Assembly (NCBI GenBank): GCA_910585575.1
Contig: CAJUFS010000018.1
Span: forward strand, 1 to 45,992
DNA length: 45,992 bases
Reading direction: 5' to 3'
Origin: an uncultured Adlercreutzia sp.
GTDB lineage: Bacteria > Actinomycetota > Coriobacteriia > Coriobacteriales > Eggerthellaceae
The notes under the pieces were generated by a model that was not told where the DNA came from, made no database searches, and saw only the letters and a program-made list of their open reading frames with translations. Positions 35,501 to 41,500 of the stretch are shown here, in pieces. The number at the start of each line of letters is the position of its first letter. Position 1 is the first letter of the stretch. The position numbers and the translations under genes are program-made.

Positions 35501-38500
35501 CGAGCCGTCGGCAGCCACAAGGTACTTCGCCTTCAGATCGGCGATGCTGATGGTCTGAGAGGAACGGCTACCATCCTCGCTCAACGAATGGAGCACCATA
35601 TGGGTGATGGTGGCATACTGCAGAAACGCTTTGTTCAGAATGACGTACTCGGTCTCGAACCCATGGAGCTTTCCATCGTAGGACCACCGCACAAATGGCA
35701 GCGCTGTGGTGGAGAGGCGTCCGGGCATAATCTTCGAGCCATTGCCCGTTCCAATATAGAACACGTAGCCCGAGCGGCTATCATCCAAAGCCACGGTCTG
35801 CCGATCGCGCGAGTTACCGCTTACGTACACATCTTGATCGCGCCGCGCCGCGCTCAAATCGCCCGGGGCGTTCTTCTCAAAGCCATAGGCGTACACATAA
35901 GGCTGAGGACGCGCTACGGCAAGAGTGCCCGCACTCGTATTGGTCACATCCGCGCGCCCGAGCACGCTATCGTAGGTAGACTGCAACGTGCCCTGCACCG
36001 TTTGCTTATCGGGCTTGGTAGGGGTGCCGTACAGCGCCACATGGGGTCCCGGATTGGAGAAACGCGTCCCTGGGTCGAAATACACTTCCGAAGCGAACCA
36101 GTCGAAATACACTTCGATGTGCGAGAAATAACGATTCTCCCAGGCACTTGCCGGAATAATGATACTGCCCGTAGGAGGCACGCCCTTGCCGCCCGAAGGC
36201 GTATCGTAGGGATACGACTCGTACAGGTCGCGATAAGCGCCATCAACAGGATAGATGCGATTGGCTGCATCACTCGCACTGACGAGATACTTCTCTTTTA
36301 GCTCGTTGATGGAAAGGGTTTGCACTCGCTCGACATACGAGCCCTCATCGTCGGGCTCCAGCGAGTGAATGACCACTTTCGTAATGCCGGCGCTTGAAAG
36401 GAGCGCGCCACCCAAAGCTACCTCGCTCGTCTCAAAGCCGTGGAAGCCGTCCTTGTCGAAGTCGTGCACCACCGGCGTGGTGGAGAACTTGCCCGGTGTA
36501 ATGCGCGAAAGCGACCGATTCTCGAGATAGTACACATAGCCACTGCGCAGAGAGCCAAGAGCGGCCTCTTGAGTGCCCGTGCGAGACATGCGCACCTTAG
36601 ACCGACCCTGCATCTCTAAGCCGAAGGCGTTGATCCGTGGTGCCGGGGCCACCCCTACCAGCGTTACCTGCTCGCTGCTCTTCTGATCGAGCTTCGGGTC
36701 GTTGTAGTTGGTTCCGAAGGTGCCCTTCAACGGGTAACGGCCAACCGCCGTCACCGTGCCCACGAGCGAGATATAGGCATTCGCGCCACGCGAACCGGCC
36801 ACATTGGAGGCAAACACGTCCGTCTCCATGGCAACCGCTTGCAAATAGCCGTTGCCCCACACAGAAGAGGGCACCACCACGGAGCCCACCAGGTGCGTTC
36901 CGTACTTAGCGGCTTCCGCGCTGCCAGTTGCCACAATATAGGGCTGCAGCTCTTCCTCAGTCAGCTTAATGGTTGAGGCCACCCCTTCGGAATCAACCAC
37001 ATCAAGCTGCAAGAACTGAAAGCCGCTGATTTTTTCGAGGGCCATACGGCTGATAACCACGTGATCGGTCACAAATCCTGAGAAGGTTCCGTCGCTGCGT
37101 AACGCGTAGGGCAGCTTCGTGGTCTCGAAGCGTACCGGCTCCATGCGAGCGTCGCCCGGATTAACGAGATGGAACACATAGCCTGAGCGCTTTTCGTCGA
37201 GGCGGGCTTCCAAATCGCGATTCGAAGCCCCAGACACCGGATCACTCCAACGGCTGCCATCGGAAGCGCCGTTGGGCGTCCGACCACTGGCGTTATCGAA
37301 GGCGTAGGCCCAGCATTGGGGATTGGAAGGATCCACCTTCAGCTGCGCCGTGCTCTGGGTCTTCTGATTCTCATAGTCCTCATACTTTGTCTCGAAGGTG
37401 CCGGTCAGCGGGTAAGTGCCCAAGGTGGTAGGCTCGCCGTGAATGGCGACGAACGCCCCCTTTCCCGGCGTGGACGAATCTACCAGACCGTTGAACGAGT
37501 CGAACTGCACCGACACGTTCTTCAGGTGCACCCACCACTTTCCGTCGCCCTTCCACACGCTGGAGGGGATGACCGCCGAGCCCACCAAGGCGGTGCCATA
37601 GGCGGCAGCTTCCGCGCTGCCCGCCTTCACCACGTAGGCCTGCAGCTGCTGGCGCGTAAGCGTCAGCGGATCGCGGCCGTCTTTGTCGGTGCCGTGGTCG
37701 AAAGTAAGTGTCACCGAGGTGATGTCAGCGTTGTCGAGGAAGCCCTTGGAGATGATGACGCGCGACGGATCGAAGCCCAGATGGTTGCTGTGATACCACT
37801 CGTTTTCGTAATAGTGGCCGTTGATCCACTCACCCTTCCAGGTGCCGAGATTAGAACCGGGGCGATTCGGCACCCAAGTCGTACCCACCCAACGGCAGTC
37901 GCACGCCGTGTAGGACAGGTTCGAGGTGCTGAACGAGCCCGGCTCGGCCTTCGAGCGGCTGGGGTTCGACAGCTGGAAGATGAAGCCCGAGCGCTCCTCG
38001 CCCCAGGGGGCGTTCTGGGTGCCGCCCACGGCACCCCAGCGCATGCCCTGGGTGGGCGACACGTCGTAGGCGCGCGCCTGCACCGTGGGCTGCACGGGAC
38101 CGATAGCCAGAAGATGCGCCTGAGCCGTCTTCGTGTTCAGGCTGGCCGCCGTATAGCAGTTGCCCTGGTCGCCCACGGGCACCACCCATTGGGCGCGGCC
38201 GTAGTTCACCGTGGCTTTGTTGGTGTAGCGCCCCTCCGAGCCGTCGCTGGCGGGATGGCGCATAATGCCGCGCACGGTAATATCCACGGGAATGGTCGCC
38301 CCCACGGCGAACTCCTTCGCCATCAGGAAGCGCACGTTCCCCGTAAACTTCAGCGGGTTGGGCGTGGACAGCAGCGAGCTGCGCACCTTCGCCGCAATGC
38401 CCTGGGCCTCCAGCATCTGGGCGATGTTCGGCTGGCCCGCCTGGGTGCCCAGCGTCCATACCTCGTAGGTAACGCCGCCCTCGGTCTCCTCGCCCTTGTA

Positions 38501-41500
38501 CGTGGGAGCCACGGGGGTATCCACCCACGAGCCGGCGCCCGGGTCCGAGCCCACCTCGAACTGCACCACGCCCGCCTCGGCGCAGAACCACTGGGCAAAG
38601 CGCTCCTCCTTGGTCAGGCTGGCCGCCGTCACGGTTTTCGCATCGTAGAGCTGCGTGTTCAGCGCGTCTTTGCGCACGCGGAAGTCTAGCCCGGTCAGCT
38701 CGTAGTTCTTGGGCAAATCGTCGTTGACGATGGGACCCCAGGCGGTGTTCACGTCGGGCCCGGCAATCTTCACGTTGCCCGAGGCCTTCATGCCGTAGAT
38801 GCGGTACTTCGACTCGTAGCCGATGCGGTCAGAGCCCTGACCGCCATCGCCCTGCCATGCCTGTCGATCGTAGTCCCAGGCGGTCTTGTGCACCTCGAAG
38901 CCGTTCTTCGGCTCGATGAACGAGGCCGAGGCGCTCCCCTGCTTCGACCAGGTGTAGCCCTTGTCGCCCTTACCACCGAACACCACGGTAGAGGTGGTGT
39001 CGAAAGCCACCGTGGAGTAGATCTTGTTACCCGAGGGGTTCGTGTAGTAGCTGATGTTGGTGGTGTAGGGCACGGCCACCAGCAGCGTCAACTTGTCCCG
39101 CGCGCCTTCCACCGGGCTTTGCGGCGGATAGATGGGCTTGTCCACGCGGAAGGTCACCATGCCGTCGATGCCCAGGTTCTGGTAGGGCAACGGCGTCAGG
39201 CCGAAGTCGTCGATGTTCGAGAACTTCACGTGGTCCAGCTGATTCCACACGTCGTCGCGATCGGTCATGTCGTAGATGAGCACACCGCCCTCATCGGGCT
39301 TTCCGATGAAGCTGCCGTTTTTCATAATGTCGTTGGTGAGCTGGGGAATCTTGTTCCCGTTCTCATCCCACACCATGAGGTCGGCGCGGCGCACACCGCC
39401 CGAGGGGCTGCTCTCGTGGGACACGCGCACCGCATAGCGCATAAGGTCGATAACGGTATCCTCCTCGGTGGAGGTGTTCGTGGTTTCCACGCGATACACG
39501 GTGTAGTTGTATTTGTCCCATAAAATGGGCTCCCACAGTTTCTGAACCTTCGTCTCCCACTGCAGGTTTGTCTTGATGAACGTAATGCTGCGCAGCTGGC
39601 TGTCGCCCGTGTTCATCTCACCCGGCTCAATTTGGAAGGGCACCTCGGGCACGTGGGTCACGCCGTCGTCGGGGTCGGTGTAACACTCCACGCGGCCGCC
39701 CATGCGCACCACGGCGCTAGTGTTCTCGGGCACCTTCCCCAAGAAGGCCACGTGGAACACAGGGCGCTGGAAGCTGGAATCGAGCTCAAACGTGCCGTCG
39801 GAGCCGGTATACACCAGCGTGATCGTACCCGACAGGCCGTCCTTGTAGTATTCCTTGTACACATCCAGGCTGATGGGCGTGCCGTCCAGCAGCACGCTGA
39901 AGTCCATGAACAGCGAGGAGTCGGGGATGATGGCCAGGCGCATGGGCTCCGTTTCCGGATTGGCGTTGGGATAGCGCTTGATGCCGTCCTGATACTCCTT
40001 ATAAGTACGGGCCTCGATGATGGCGCCCTCATCGGTTTTGTACAGGTAGGGCGACACCAGGGTCAGCTGGGTGGGATGGTCCTTGTCGCCCAGCCAGCCG
40101 CCCTCGGGCAAATCAAGAAAGCCCAGTTCTGCTACGAAACCCGCGTCGGCGGTGCCCGTATCTTTAATCAGGTAGATGTTCTCGGCGTCGGGGAGGGCCT
40201 CCATGCTGCCTAAGGGTGCCGGATAGGGATTGAACACGTCCTTCAGGTTCAGCTCGCCCGCCGCGCGCACGGCAAACGGCGCTCCCAGCACATAGGCAGT
40301 GGGGTGAAGCGCCTGCTGCGTCACAACGTCGATAGGGTCTTCCTCGGGCACGCCGAACACCGTGGGCGCGTCGCTGAGGAGTGGAGCGTCGGTCTCCAAA
40401 GATGGCCGCGGCACACCTTCCCCTTCAGGCGAACCCGCCCCTTCAGTCGACTCCGAGCCGTTCGCGGCATCACCGCTTCCGACCCCCTCGCTCTCTCCAG
40501 CTGCACCCCCCGTTGGGGACGAGGGCTTCTGCCCTTCAGCGCCAGAGGCCGCGTTGCCGCCGGCATTGCTTGAGCCGGCGGCGGCGATCTCCGCGCGGGC
40601 GTCAACGGTAAAGGTGTAGGAGCAATCGCGCAGCTCGGAAAGCACCACGGTTCGCTGGCCTGCGCCCACGCTCATATGGAGCGAGAACGTCCCCTTAAGG
40701 GGCTCATAGGGCAGCAGCACGTTACGATGGGAAGACAGCAACTCGGACTGATAGGTCGCCTCGTCCTGGGCCGACCATGCCGGCGTCAGCGCCTGCTCGC
40801 GCACGGGAGCGGCAAAGAAAAGCACCCGTTCTTGACCAGGATCAACCGAACCCTCATCCCCCTCGAGCGCCACCGAGAGCACACCGTCTTTGCTGACAGT
40901 ATAGGGCAGAGGCGCCAGCCCCAGCGCCCTCAGGCTGGCGGCATCGGCGGGATCAAGCGTTGCGCGCTGCTCGTCCGTCAAGGCGGAGACATCGAGCACG
41001 ATCACGCCGCCCTCTCCCGGCTTACCTATGTAGCGCACCTGGTCGGAGCCTTGATCGTCGTCAGCGAGCACCGCCAAGGAGTACCGCAGGTCCTCTTTGG
41101 CCACGCCTCCGCGGCCCTGCTCGTCAGCGGGCCACTGGGCCGTCACGGCTATGCCCGAAGCCGCCGGGCTCTCGCCTGCCACGGCAAAAGTCACCAACGA
41201 GGTCGCCCAGCCAAGGCCCGCGCCGTTACGACGCGTCATAAGCGGAGCGGCAGCGCCCTTAATCGCAAGCGTGCTGCCAGAGAGCGCTTGCCTGGCCGCT
41301 TTCACCTGAATGTCAGAGCCGCTGCACAACGTGACACTGCCCGCCGCCGCCCGCTTGGCCAGCCCCCGCGTCACCGCGCCGGCGGCATCGGACATCGAGC
41401 GCACCTCGTAGCCCCACACAACGTCGACTTGAGCGCCCTCGGGAACCGATCCTTTGAGTCCAAGCTCGAAGGCGGGAAGCTCTGTCTCGGCGGTCACCGG

